The notes: generated by a model not told the origin, from the letters alone. 64,000 nucleotides of DNA from Aquabacter sp040049275 (GCF_040049275.1 NZ_JBDZDT010000005.1:310001-374000), one strand, 5' to 3'. Numbered from the stretch's first letter, positions 17,303 to 25,805 are shown. Program-made: numbers and translations.

Positions 17303-19378
17303 TCAGGCGTATTTCGCCTGAACCTCCTGAGCGACGTTCGACGGCACCTGCTCGTAGTGGTCGAACTGCATGGTGAAGGTGGCGCGGCCCTGGCTGAAGG
17401 AGCGCAGGGTGTTCACGTAGCCGAACATGTTGGCCAGCGGCACCATCGCATTGATGACGTTCGCATTGCCGCGCATGTCCTGGCCCTGGATCTGGCCGCG
17501 CCGGGAATTCAGGTCGCCGATGACGGAGCCGGTGTAATCCTCCGGCGTCACCACCTCGACCTTCATGATCGGCTCGAGCAGAACCGCCCCACCCTTCTGC
17601 AGGGCTTCGCGGAAGGCGGCACGAGATGCGATTTCGAACGCGAGGGCGGACGAGTCCACCTCGTGATACGCACCGTCGATGAGCTGGACCTTCACGTCCA
17701 CCACCGGGAAGCCGGCGAGAACGCCCGCGCCCAGCACGCTTTCGAGGCCCTTGTTGACACCGGGGATGTATTCCTTCGGCACCGCGCCACCGACGATGGC
17801 GCTTTCAAAGGCAAAGCCCTTACCGACTTCATTCGGCTCGACGATGAACTTCACCCGGGCGAACTGACCGGTACCACCGGTCTGCTTCTTATGGGTGTAG
17901 TCGATCTCGGTCTTCTTGGTGATGGTCTCGCGATAGGCGACCTGCGGGGCGCCGATGTTCGCGTCCACCTTGTAGGTGCGCTTCAGAATGTCGACCTTGA
18001 TGTCGAGGTGAAGCTCGCCCATCCCCTTCAGGATGGTCTGGCCGCTCTCGAAATCCGTCGACACACGGAAGGACGGGTCCTCGGCGGCGAGCTTCGAGAG
18101 CGCGATGCCGAGCTTTTCCTGGTCCGCCTTGGACTTGGGCTCGATGGCGATCTCGATGACCGGCTCGGGGAACTCCATCTTCTCAAGGATGACAGGCTTG
18201 TTGGTGTCGCACAGCGTGTCGCCGGTGCGCACATCCTTCAGGCCGGCCAGAGCGACGATGTCGCCGGCATAGGCTTCCTTGATGTCTTCGCGGTTGTTGG
18301 CATGCATCAGCAGCATCCGCCCGACGCGCTCGCGCTTGTCACGGGTGGAGTTGAGCAGGCCCATGCCGGTCTCGATGACGCCCGAATACAGGCGGCAGAA
18401 GGTGATCGTGCCGACGAAGGGATCGTCCATGATCTTGAACGCGAGCAGCGAGAGCGGCTCGGTGTCCAGGGGAAGACGGACGGTGTCTTCTTCGGTCTTG
18501 AAGTCGATACCCTTGATCGCGCCGCGATCGACGGGGCTCGGCAGGAAGTCAACCACCGCATCAAGAAGCGGCTGTACGCCCTTGTTCTTGAAGGCGGAAC
18601 CGCAAAACACGGGATTGAACTTGCGGGTGACGACGGCCTTGCGGATCAGCTTCTTCAGCGTGTCCACGTCCGGCTCGACACCGTCGAGATAGTTGGCCAG
18701 CGCGTCGTCGTCGAGTTCCACCGCCGCTTCGATCAGCTTGCCGCGATACTCGACAGCCTTGTCGAGAAGGTCGGCCGGGATCTCTTCGTCGTGATACTTC
18801 GCGCCGAGCGCCTCATCTTCCCACACGACCGCCTTCATGCGGACGAGGTCGATGATGCCCTTGAAGTTGTTCTCAGAGCCGATCGGCAGCTGGCAGCACA
18901 CGGGGTTGCCGGCCACGCGGTCGATGATCATCTCGACGCAGCGGTAAAAGTCGGCGCCGGTCTTGTCCATCTTATTGACGAACACGATGCGGGGCACGTT
19001 GTACTTGTCGGCCTGGCGCCACACGGTCTCAGTCTGGGGCTCGACGCCCTGGTTGCCGTCGAGCACGCAGACAGCACCGTCCAGCACGCGCAGAGACCGT
19101 TCGACTTCGATGGTGAAGTCGACGTGCCCTGGGGTGTCGATGATGTTCAGCCGCTTGCCTTCCCAGAAGGCCGTGGTCGCAGCAGAGGTGATCGTGATGC
19201 CACGCTCCTGCTCCTGCGTCATCCAATCCATGGTGGCAGCGCCATCATGGACTTCGCCGATCTTATGGCTCTTGCCGGTATAGTAGAGGATACGTTCCGT
19301 CGTCGTCGTCTTGCCCGCATCGATGTGGGCCATGATGCCGAAGTTACGGTAGTCCTCAATCGCGTGTGTGCGGGGCAT
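17303..19378 (-). CDS. fusA: Elongation factor G
   Basis: GTPase that drives translocation on the ribosome and, with RRF, recycling. The 691-aa product has AHIDAGKTTTTERILYYTGK (P-loop), QEQERGITITSAATT (switch I), DTPGHVDFTIEVERSLRV, NKMDKTGADFYR, and domains II-V through to YEQVPSNVAQEVQAKYA. It is single-copy here and shows no fusidic-acid-type changes I can judge. It lies between rpsG and tuf. Confidence 0.98.
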   Translation of the reverse strand: MPRTHAIEDYRNFGIMAHIDAGKTTTTERILYYTGKSHKIGEVHDGAATMDWMTQEQERGITITSAATTAFWEGKRLNIIDTPGHVDFTIEVERSLRVLDGAVCVLDGNQGVEPQTETVWRQADKYNVPRIVFVNKMDKTGADFYRCVEMIIDRVAGNPVCCQLPIGSENNFKGIIDLVRMKAVVWEDEALGAKYHDEEIPADLLDKAVEYRGKLIEAAVELDDDALANYLDGVEPDVDTLKKLIRKAVVTRKFNPVFCGSAFKNKGVQPLLDAVVDFLPSPVDRGAIKGIDFKTEEDTVRLPLDTEPLSLLAFKIMDDPFVGTITFCRLYSGVIETGMGLLNSTRDKRERVGRMLLMHANNREDIKEAYAGDIVALAGLKDVRTGDTLCDTNKPVILEKMEFPEPVIEIAIEPKSKADQEKLGIALSKLAAEDPSFRVSTDFESGQTILKGMGELHLDIKVDILKRTYKVDANIGAPQVAYRETITKKTEIDYTHKKQTGGTGQFARVKFIVEPNEVGKGFAFESAIVGGAVPKEYIPGVNKGLESVLGAGVLAGFPVVDVKVQLIDGAYHEVDSSALAFEIASRAAFREALQKGGAVLLEPIMKVEVVTPEDYTGSVIGDLNSRRGQIQGQDMRGNANVINAMVPLANMFGYVNTLRSFSQGRATFTMQFDHYEQVPSNVAQEVQAKYA

Positions 19379-19396
19379 GACTCAGATCCTCTCCGA

Positions 19397-19867
19397 TCAC
19401 CAGCGATAATGAGAGAAGGCGCGGTTGGCTTCCGCCATCCGGTGCGTGTCTTCGCGCTTCTTCACCGCGTTGCCGCGATTGTTGGCCGCGTCGAGCAGCT
19501 CGGCGGAGAGACGCTCCACCATGGTCTTCTCGTTGCGAGCACGAGCGGAGGCGATCAGCCAGCGGATGGCCAGCGTCTGACGGCGCTCAGTGCGCACTTC
19601 GACGGGCACCTGGTAGGTGGCACCACCGACGCGGCGAGAACGGACTTCCACGGCCGGGGCGACGTTCTCCAGAGCCTGGATGAACACTTCCACCGGGTCG
19701 TGCTTGGCCTTCGACTCGACAGTATCGAGCGCGCCATAAACGATGTTTTCGGCGACCGACTTCTTACCGTCACGCATGACGGAGTTCATGAAGCGGCTCA
19801 GGATCAGGTTGCCATACTTGGCATCCGGAATAACTTCGCGGCGCTCGGCCTTATGACGACGAGACAT
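19397..19867 (-). CDS. rpsG: 30S ribosomal protein S7
   Basis: Head protein that initiates assembly of the 3' domain of 16S rRNA; in E. coli it represses the str operon. The 156-aa product starts MSRRHKAERREVIPDAKYGN and contains GGATYQVPVEVRTERRQTLA. It follows rpsL by 17 bases and precedes fusA by 18. Confidence 0.98.
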   Translation of the reverse strand: MSRRHKAERREVIPDAKYGNLILSRFMNSVMRDGKKSVAENIVYGALDTVESKAKHDPVEVFIQALENVAPAVEVRSRRVGGATYQVPVEVRTERRQTLAIRWLIASARARNEKTMVERLSAELLDAANNRGNAVKKREDTHRMAEANRAFSHYRW

Positions 19868-19884
19868 ATTCGGATCTCCTCAGA

Positions 19885-20256
19885 TCACTTCGGCCGCTTG
19901 GCGCCGTACTTCGAACGGCGCTGCTTGCGGTTCTTCACGCCCTGGGTATCCAGAACGCCGCGGAGGATGTGGTAACGCACACCGGGAAGATCCTTCACGC
20001 GGCCACCGCGGATCATCACCACGGAATGCTCCTGAAGGTTATGGCCCTCACCGGGGATATAACCGATGACTTCGTAGCTGTTGGTCAGCCGCACCTTGGC
20101 GACCTTACGAAGCGCCGAGTTCGGCTTCTTCGGGGTCGTGGTGTAGACGCGGGTGCACACACCGCGCTTCTGCGGGCTCTCCTGAAGAGCGGGAGCCTTG
20201 TCCCGCGCCTTCTGCGCTTCCCGCGGCTTCCGGATCAGCTGGTTGATCGTCGGCAT
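19885..20256 (-). CDS. rpsL: 30S ribosomal protein S12
   Basis: Decoding-centre protein. The 123-aa product starts MPTINQLIRKPREAQK at the ATG at 20256. Extra in-frame codons upstream are leader sequence. Lys43 (TPKKPNSALRK) and Lys88-Asp89 (GRVKDLPGVRYH) are wild type, so the sequence shows no streptomycin-resistance change. Asp89 is the residue RimO methylthiolates in E. coli. It is the first gene of the str block, behind the promoter at 20623-20651 and a leader of about 360 bases. Confidence 0.97.
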   Translation of the reverse strand: MPTINQLIRKPREAQKARDKAPALQESPQKRGVCTRVYTTTPKKPNSALRKVAKVRLTNSYEVIGYIPGEGHNLQEHSVVMIRGGRVKDLPGVRYHILRGVLDTQGVKNRKQRRSKYGAKRPK

Positions 20257-20622
20257 GTACGCCTTCGCCTCGTCCTGACCTGCGGCTTGCGCCGCATCCT
20301 TGAATTTATGCGGCCCGAAAGGACCGCCGCTTAGTTGGCGACCCGAGGGCCGCCACGAAACAGTCATCGCGCCGAAAGGCAAAAGCCCCTCGACGGTCCA
20401 GGAACGGCCAGACGCACACCATTGCCGTGGCAATGGGGACGCCTCGTTCGCGACAGAGGATCACGCCGCTCTGCTCCTTGCGGAGCCGGCGCCGCGATCG
20501 TGCACCCTTATCTCGCAGTGCTGTTCCTGGCAGCGTTTCGGCATTCCGATCGGGGCGCCCATGTCTGGGGATGCCGCACCGATCACTGGAGGCGCCGACC
20601 GCCTGCCGCGAAAGTAGGGGGG
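20257..20622 (-). other. Long leader of the str operon
   Basis: About 360 bases lie between the predicted transcription start (near 20616) and rpsL, with no convincing gene. Its clearest element is the hairpin CCATTGCC-GT-GGCAATGG at 20419-20436 (8-bp stem). Short open frames here show no family features and no good ribosome-binding site. A structured regulatory leader is possible but unproven. Confidence 0.4.
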
Positions 20623-20651
20623 CTTCTACTGGGAGAGTCGCTTTGCGTCAA
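20623..20651 (-). promoter_or_regulatory. Strong promoter of the str/S10/spc supercluster
   Basis: On the minus strand TTGACG (20646-20651) and TAGAAG (20623-20628) are separated by exactly 17 bases; the -35 is preceded by C (CTTGACG), the form favoured by alphaproteobacterial housekeeping sigma. It is the only strong match between the lemA-operon terminator and rpsL. Confidence 0.7.
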
Positions 20652-20705
20652 GGCCCGCCAAGCCTGCCCGACAAAAATACCGGCCTTCGAACGCGCAAAA
20701 GGCGG

Positions 20706-20730
20706 AAAAAGGCGGCTGCAGCGCCTTTTT
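20706..20730 (-). terminator. Terminator of the lemA-TPM operon
   Basis: AAAAAGGCG and CGCCTTTTT pair perfectly over 9 bp around a 7-base loop. On the minus strand the stem ends in five T. It overlaps the stop codon of the TPM gene at 20729 and is symmetrical, so it could work in both directions. Confidence 0.8.
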
Positions 20731-21355
20731 ACAGCATGACGACCCGGTCGGGAACCTCGTTTCGATCGCCCGGACGGACAGGCATCGGGCCTCCCAGAAG
20801 TTCGCCGGCTAGGGTCACGCCCTGGACGATTCCCTCCCCCAGCGCCCCACCGGAGGCCTTCGCCGACACCGCATCGCAGATGCGCTGCCACGCGTCCGCG
20901 CCCAGTGCCTCGTGCACCCCCGTGTCCGCCACCACCTCGACGAGCCGCTCCTCGGGCGCCACGAGGATCAGGATGCCGGTGCGCGCCGCGGTCTGGTGAA
21001 GGCCGTGGGCGAGGAAAACCTGACGGGCGAGCACCTGCGCCGCCATCCGCTTCTCCCGCCTCGGCACGAGCCCCCGCGCCACCGAGGGAATCGCAAGGAT
21101 GCCGCAAAGCAGGACAAAGGCCGCCGCCTGCACCGCCAGCAGCCGCAGCGTCGGCATTGGCACCAGCAGAATCACCAGCCAAGGCAGGACCAGGGCGATC
21201 AGCGCCGCCCAGAGCGTCACATGATGGGTATGCCCGACCAAGGGCGTCGTAGAGACCGCGACGCGAATCTCCGCGGAGGTCTTCTCCTCCGCCCGCGCCA
21301 CCGCCTCGGCGATGCGGGCGTGCTCTTCCTGGCTCAGGATAGGTGCGTTCGCCAT
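20729..21355 (-). CDS. TPM-domain membrane protein with split domain
   Basis: Unknown function; TPM-fold (YgcG/DUF477) family member of 208 aa. I start at the ATG at 21355 (MANAPILSQEEHARIAEAV). The first half of the TPM fold (about 1-40, with EEKTSAEIRVAVS) is followed by two membrane spans (about 47-66 and 71-90). The second half then comes (about 97-160, RTGILILVAPEERLVEVVAD). The stop codon of the upstream TPM gene is only one base away, so the two are co-transcribed with lemA. A role in envelope proteostasis is inference from the context. Confidence 0.8.
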   Translation of the reverse strand: MANAPILSQEEHARIAEAVARAEEKTSAEIRVAVSTTPLVGHTHHVTLWAALIALVLPWLVILLVPMPTLRLLAVQAAAFVLLCGILAIPSVARGLVPRREKRMAAQVLARQVFLAHGLHQTAARTGILILVAPEERLVEVVADTGVHEALGADAWQRICDAVSAKASGGALGEGIVQGVTLAGELLGGPMPVRPGDRNEVPDRVVML

Positions 21356-21356
21356 C

Positions 21357-22118
21357 TCACCATCCCCCGGAGGCGCCACCGCCTCCCGACGATCCCCCTC
21401 CCCCTGAGAAACCGCCGCCACCAGACGAACCACCGCTCCAGCCCCCGCCGGAGCCGGGGAAATAGACCGCGCCGCCCTTGCGCCGCACGCCGCTTCCCCC
21501 ACCCCCGCCGCGATAGATCAGGTAGATGAAGATGAGCAGCATCACCACGAAGACGACGATGTAGATCCACTCGTCCTCGTCCGCCTCCGCCTCCAGACCC
21601 TTGGCCCGCTGACGCGCCTCCTCGGGATCGAGGTTGAGGATTTCTAGGATCGCGTCCGCGCCCTTCACGATGCCGGCGGCCATGTCACCGGCCTTGAAGG
21701 ACGGCAGGATGGCGGTGTTGATGATGGTGCTCGCCACCGCGTCCGTGATGATGCCTTCAAGGCCGTAGCCCACCTCGATGCGCACCTTGCGCTCGGTGGG
21801 GGCCACCAGCAGGAGCACGCCATTGTTCTGCTTGGCCTGGCCCAGCTTCCAGAAGCGGAACAGACGGTTGGCATAGTCCTCCACGGACGTGTCCTGGAGC
21901 GAGGGCACGGTGGCCACCACGAACTGGTCGGAGGCTTTGGCCTCCTGGGCCGCGAGCTTCTGGTCGAGGTCGGAGCGAACCTGCGGCGTGAGCACCCGGG
22001 CCGCGTCCACCACGCGGCCGCTCAGCGCGGGGAAGGTGAGTTCGGCGAGGGCCGGGAGCACGGTGAGAAAGAGGAGGCAGAGGGTGAGGAGCATCCCTCC
22101 CGCGACACGTGCCGTCAT
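21357..22118 (-). CDS. YgcG-type TPM-domain protein with signal peptide and Gly-rich C-terminus
   Basis: A 253-aa exported membrane protein of the TPM_phosphatase/YgcG group. It has a signal peptide (1 to about 25, ends LPALA), the TPM domain (about 30-155, with RVVDAARVLTPQ and NNGVLLLVAPTERKVRIEVG) and one membrane span (about 185-202). A Gly/Ser-rich tail ends in Trp (GASGGW). The ATG at 22118 is chosen; in-frame codons upstream run through a palindromic repeat and are not signal-like. It follows lemA, the standard pairing for this family. The biochemical role is not established. Confidence 0.85.
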   Translation of the reverse strand: MTARVAGGMLLTLCLLFLTVLPALAELTFPALSGRVVDAARVLTPQVRSDLDQKLAAQEAKASDQFVVATVPSLQDTSVEDYANRLFRFWKLGQAKQNNGVLLLVAPTERKVRIEVGYGLEGIITDAVASTIINTAILPSFKAGDMAAGIVKGADAILEILNLDPEEARQRAKGLEAEADEDEWIYIVVFVVMLLIFIYLIYRGGGGGSGVRRKGGAVYFPGSGGGWSGGSSGGGGFSGGGGSSGGGGASGGW

Positions 22119-22119
22119 C

Positions 22120-22238
22120 CCCTCTCCCGCTTGCGGGGGAGGGCTAGGGAGGGGGCCGGCCGCAGGCCGGACAGCGCTGGAAAGCGGGAGACGGCACGTC
22201 AGCCGCGTCCCCCACCCTCCCCCGCAAGCGGGAGAGGG
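22120..22238. repeat. Palindromic REP-like element, inverted pair
   Basis: A 23-base sequence at 22120-22142 recurs perfectly in inverted orientation at 22216-22238. Each copy is itself a near-palindrome (CTCTCCCGC-TT-GCGGGGGAG), and a small CCGGC/GCCGG hairpin lies between them. The element fills the gap between lemA and the TPM gene. A related element lies at 29991-30107. Confidence 0.8.
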
Positions 22239-22290
22239 AGCGCATCGCTCGATCGGCAAGGGTGAAGCCCGCATAAAGGCGCCCACCCGC

Positions 22291-22902
22291 TCAGTTGAAC
22301 TTCACCTTCGGCACCTGCATCTGCTGCTCGGAGATGGTGAAGGTCTCCATGGGCTTGGCCGTGCGGTAGAGGGTCGCGGCCCAGATCGAGCCGGGGAAGG
22401 TGCGCAGCTCCGTATTATAGAGCCGCACCGCCTCGATATAATCGCGCCGCGCCACCGCGATGCGGTTCTCCGTCCCCTCGATCTGGGACTGGAGGGCGAG
22501 GAAGTTCTGGTTGGACTTCAGGTCCGGATAGGCCTCCGCCACCGCAAGCAGCCGGCCGAGCGCGCCGGAAAGCTGGGACTGGCTGTCCTGGAACTGCTTG
22601 AACTGGGCAGGGTCGGTGATGGTGGAAGCGTCCACCCGCACGGAGGTTGCCTTGGCCCTCGCCTCCACCACGGAGGTCAGCACGTCCTTCTCCTGCGTGG
22701 CATAGCCCTTCACGGTCTCCACCAAGTTGGGAATGAGGTCGGAGCGGCGCTGATACTGGTTCAGCACCTCGCTCCAGGCCGCCTTGGCCCGCTCTTCCTC
22801 GGTCGGAATGTTGTTGATGCCGCATCCCGCCAGAAAGAACGCGACCAGCATCATGAGCGAAGGAATCTTCAGGCGGTGAAGGGCGGGGCTGAGGGCGACC
22901 AT
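22291..22902 (-). CDS. lemA: LemA family lipoprotein
   Basis: LemA proteins are membrane-anchored helical bundles of unclear function, often paired with TPM proteins. The 203-aa product has a signal with lipobox LAGC (Cys27), so it is probably a lipoprotein. The LemA core follows: WSEVLNQYQRRSDLIPNLVE, VKGYATQEKDVLTSVVEARA, LPGSIWA-like RTFPGSIWAA and the C-terminal VPKVKFN. It leads a three-gene minus-strand operon with the two TPM genes. Confidence 0.92.
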   Translation of the reverse strand: MVALSPALHRLKIPSLMMLVAFFLAGCGINNIPTEEERAKAAWSEVLNQYQRRSDLIPNLVETVKGYATQEKDVLTSVVEARAKATSVRVDASTITDPAQFKQFQDSQSQLSGALGRLLAVAEAYPDLKSNQNFLALQSQIEGTENRIAVARRDYIEAVRLYNTELRTFPGSIWAATLYRTAKPMETFTISEQQMQVPKVKFN

Positions 22903-23003
22903 GTCAGAACCTTCCTGGGCGGCGTGCCACGTGGCGGTGAGATCCGTCGGCTTTTGTCGGGCAGCTCCACATCCCTGGCGCTGCCCAGCTCCCCTTTAGC
23001 GGT

Positions 23004-23609
23004 TTATTTTTCCTTTCCGATGAACCCCGGCAAATCCTGGGCCTCGTCCAGCATGGCCAGATCGAGGGCCAGATCCTCCGCAAGGTCAAGATCGGTCTCG
23101 ATGAGCCGCTTGCTCATGAAGGTGCGGAAATATTCGCCCCACATGAATTCCTTGAACGGCGTGTCGTCATCATCCCGGAACGCCTTGCCCCGCACGCCGC
23201 GCGCAAGGGTGCGCCAGGGATTGTCGGTGAGCGCGCGCACATGGTCCGGGATGCGCGCATAAGGGCGGCGGTTGCCATCGGCATCGATGGGCCAGCACAT
23301 GCCGGCCTTGTCCATGGCCGGCCAGAATTCGTGGAGCTCCATGTGCGACCAGTCCTTGGTCGCGGAAACGTCCTGGAACACCGTGTTGCGGCCGCACAGT
23401 AGGAGCGCGCGGCACAGATGGTGGTGGTCGATCATGTAGAGCCGGCCCTTGGGGCCGATGACGCAAGGCACGGGCTTGTCTTCCACAAGCGCGTCCAGCT
23501 CGCGCTTCCCGAGAGCGGACATTCGCTTGGCACGCTTCGCCACCTCCACCAGGCCCAGCGTGAGCTGGGTGGGGTGCAGATCGGCGATCTCGACTTCGCG
23601 CTTGCTCAT
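23004..23609 (-). CDS. ParB-like (ParBc_2) protein
   Basis: Single-domain ParB/sulfiredoxin-fold protein of 201 aa, not the chromosome-partition ParB: it lacks the helix-turn-helix and dimerisation regions. Diagnostic stretches are HPTQLTLGLVEVAKRAKRM, PCVIGPKGRLYMIDHHHLCR and a variable C-terminal half. The ATG at 23609 follows GCGAGAGGCGGGC; a TTG at 23624 is a weaker alternative. It stands between fumC and lemA, each separated by a gap. Relatives are annotated as putative nucleases or NTP-binding proteins; its function is unknown. Confidence 0.8.
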   Translation of the reverse strand: MSKREVEIADLHPTQLTLGLVEVAKRAKRMSALGKRELDALVEDKPVPCVIGPKGRLYMIDHHHLCRALLLCGRNTVFQDVSATKDWSHMELHEFWPAMDKAGMCWPIDADGNRRPYARIPDHVRALTDNPWRTLARGVRGKAFRDDDDTPFKEFMWGEYFRTFMSKRLIETDLDLAEDLALDLAMLDEAQDLPGFIGKEK

Positions 23610-23630
23610 GCCCGCCTCTCGCAAATCGAA

Positions 23631-23653
23631 GGGGCAGCGCCGGGCGCTGCCCC
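23631..23653 (-). terminator. Terminator after fumC
   Basis: GGGGCAGCGC and GCGCTGCCCC form a perfect 10-bp stem with a 3-base loop, 11 bases after the fumC stop. The following minus-strand bases (TTCGATTTG) are only moderately T-rich. Confidence 0.65.
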
Positions 23654-23664
23654 GTTAAGCTGCC

Positions 23665-25056
23665 TCAGCCCGGCGAGATCATCTTCTCCGGGCGCACGAC
23701 GGCGTCGAACTCCTCGTTCGTCACATAGCCGCCGCCCACGGCCTCCTCGCGGAGCGTGGTGCCGTTGTGGTGGGCGGTCTTGGCGATCTTGGCGGCGGCG
23801 TCATAGCCGATCTTGGGGGCCAGCGCCGTCACCAGCATCAAGGAACGCTCCAGCGCCGCCTTGATGTTGTCCTCGCGCGGCTCGATGCCCAGCACACAAT
23901 GCTCGGTGAAGCTGTTGGCCGCATCCGCCATCAGCCGCACCGACTGGAGGAAGTTGTAGGCCATGACGGGATTGTAGACGTTCAGCTCGAAATGGCCCTG
24001 GCTGCCGGCGAAAGTGAGCGCGGCATTGTTGCCGAAGATCTGCACGCAGACCTGGGTCAGGGCTTCGCACTGGGTGGGGTTCACCTTGCCCGGCATGATG
24101 GACGAGCCGGGCTCGTTCTCCGGCAGCGCCAACTCGCCGAGGCCGGAGCGTGGGCCCGAGCCGAGGAAGCGGATGTCGTTGGCGATCTTGAACAGCGAGG
24201 CCGCCACCGTGTTGATGGCGCCGTGCGAGAACACCATGGCGTCATGGGCGGCCAGCGCCTCGAACTTGTTCGGCGCCGAGGTGAAGGGCAGCTTGGTGAT
24301 GGCGGCGATATGCTCCGCCACCTTCTCGGCGAAGCCGATAGGGGCGTTGAGGCCGGTGCCCACCGCCGTGCCGCCCTGGGCGAGCTGCATCAGGCCGGGA
24401 AGGGTCATCTCGATTCGCTGGATGCCGTGCTCCACCTGGGCGGTGTAGCCGGAGAATTCCTGGCCGAGGGTAAGCGGCGTCGCATCCTGGGTGTGGGTGC
24501 GGCCGATCTTGATGATGTCCTTCCACTGCTCGGCCTTGTCATTGAGCGCGGCGTGAAGGGTGCGCAGCGCCGGCAGCAGCCGGTGGACGATCTCCTCCGC
24601 GCAGGCGACATGCATCGCCGTCGGGTAGGTGTCGTTGGACGACTGGCTCATATTGACGTGGTCGTTGGGATGGACCGGCTTCTTGGAGCCCATCTCCCCG
24701 CCGAGGATCTCGATGGCGCGGTTCGAGATCACCTCGTTCGCGTTCATGTTGGACTGGGTGCCCGAGCCGGTCTGCCAGACCACCAGCGGGAAATGATCGT
24801 CCAGCTTGCCGTCCATCACCTCGCCGGCGGCCTCGACGATGGCGGCGGTGATCTTCGGGTCGAGCTTGCCGAGGCCCATATTGGTCTCGGCCGCCGCGCG
24901 CTTGATGATGCCGAGGGCGCGGATCACGGGCGCCGGCTGGCGCTCCCAGCCGATCTTGAAATTGCCGAAGGATCGCTGCGCCTGCGCCCCCCAGTAGCGG
25001 TCCGCGGGGACCTCGATGGGGCCGAACGTATCCGTTTCCGTGCGTGTCGCAGTCAT
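23665..25056 (-). CDS. fumC: Class II fumarate hydratase
   Basis: Iron-independent fumarase: fumarate + water = L-malate in the TCA cycle. The 463-aa protein has TGSGTQSNMNANEVISNRAI, HPNDHVNMSQSSNDTYPTAM, the catalytic His region GRTHTQDATPLTLGQEFSGY, and the superfamily signature GSSIMPGKVNP carrying the catalytic Ser. Length is normal. It faces the DUF4169/RHH pair divergently, a neighbourhood common in Hyphomicrobiales. Confidence 0.98.
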   Translation of the reverse strand: MTATRTETDTFGPIEVPADRYWGAQAQRSFGNFKIGWERQPAPVIRALGIIKRAAAETNMGLGKLDPKITAAIVEAAGEVMDGKLDDHFPLVVWQTGSGTQSNMNANEVISNRAIEILGGEMGSKKPVHPNDHVNMSQSSNDTYPTAMHVACAEEIVHRLLPALRTLHAALNDKAEQWKDIIKIGRTHTQDATPLTLGQEFSGYTAQVEHGIQRIEMTLPGLMQLAQGGTAVGTGLNAPIGFAEKVAEHIAAITKLPFTSAPNKFEALAAHDAMVFSHGAINTVAASLFKIANDIRFLGSGPRSGLGELALPENEPGSSIMPGKVNPTQCEALTQVCVQIFGNNAALTFAGSQGHFELNVYNPVMAYNFLQSVRLMADAANSFTEHCVLGIEPREDNIKAALERSLMLVTALAPKIGYDAAAKIAKTAHHNGTTLREEAVGGGYVTNEEFDAVVRPEKMISPG

Positions 25057-25344
25057 CTGGCTCGCCTCTCCGCGTTTTCCCGTGAGCGTCTGGGCTTCTA
25101 AATCGACATGCAGCCAGAGGGAAGCGGAACCCTATTCCTCCCCTGGGTGAAGGTAAAATAGTTATGCGGAGGTAGCCAGAGATGGCTCGCCGGACGCTTA
25201 TTTGCCATAGCTTCGCCCTGGATCGCAGGCTTACTGCATCAGTCCGGCGCCTTGTTCGGAGAGCGGGCCCCACTGGGGCTTCTGGGCGCGGGAGAAACAC
25301 GGCTGGTTTTTCGGGGGAAGCCACGCCGCCTATCGAGGTTTGAG

Positions 25345-25533
25345 GTGGGCGACATCGTCAATCTTCGCCGTGCGCGGAAATCCGTCGCACGGAGCAAGGC
25401 CGAGGCCGAGGCGGCGCAGAACCGCGCCAAGTTCGGCCGCTCCAAAAAGGAGCGAGAGGCTGAAGCCGCCGAACGGCAGCTTCAGGACCGGAGGCTTGAC
25501 GGGCACACGCTCACGAAGAGGGAACAAACATGA
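25345..25533 (+). CDS. DUF4169 family small basic protein
   Basis: A 62-aa protein of the DUF4169 family, function unknown. The GTG at 25345 is preceded by GAGG with 6-base spacing and gives the family-typical start GDIVNLRRARKSVARSKAEA. Then follow NRAKFGRSKKEREAEAAER and a C-terminal RRLDGHTL. It is Lys/Arg/Ala-rich and probably one long helix. An upstream in-frame ATG at 25252 adds non-conserved residues. Its stop overlaps the next gene as ATGA, so the two are co-translated. Confidence 0.8.
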   Translation: MGDIVNLRRARKSVARSKAEAEAAQNRAKFGRSKKEREAEAAERQLQDRRLDGHTLTKREQT

Positions 25534-25805
25534 AAAGCCCCGTGGTGAAGAGGTCCATCGTGATCGCCGGTCACAAGACCAGCGTGAGCCTTGAGGATGC
25601 GTTCTGGGACGCGCTGAAGGAAATCGCTGCTGGTCGCCGCCTGACCCTGTCCGACCTCGTGGCGACGATCGACTCGTCCCGGACCCAGGGAAACCTCTCC
25701 TCCGCCATCCGGCTGTTCGTCCTCGATTATTATCGTGGTTATGCCTCTTCAGGCAGGGGACACGGGCCCAGCGAGCGCACCGGAGCCGGAGCTCCCGTTG
25801 CGTAA
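25530..25805 (+). CDS. Ribbon-helix-helix domain protein
   Basis: A 91-aa protein with the RHH_4-type core KRSIVIAGHKTSVSLEDAFW, LKEIAAGRRLTLSDLVATID and SSAIRLFVLDYYRG, typical of a small family found next to fumC and DUF4169 in alphaproteobacteria. The fold is that of a dimeric DNA-binding regulator, but the target is unknown. It starts inside the DUF4169 stop codon (ATGA). The tail after residue 72 is low-complexity. Confidence 0.8.
   Translation: MKSPVVKRSIVIAGHKTSVSLEDAFWDALKEIAAGRRLTLSDLVATIDSSRTQGNLSSAIRLFVLDYYRGYASSGRGHGPSERTGAGAPVA

Noticed and set aside
17357..19975. 872-codon open frame on the plus strand
   Set aside because: It is antisense to fusA and rpsG, which are certain. 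High GC leaves long antisense frames open; no family features and no ribosome-binding site.
22119..22250. Possible CRISPR-like repeats
   Set aside because: Only two copies in inverted orientation with no spacers; this is a palindromic repeat.
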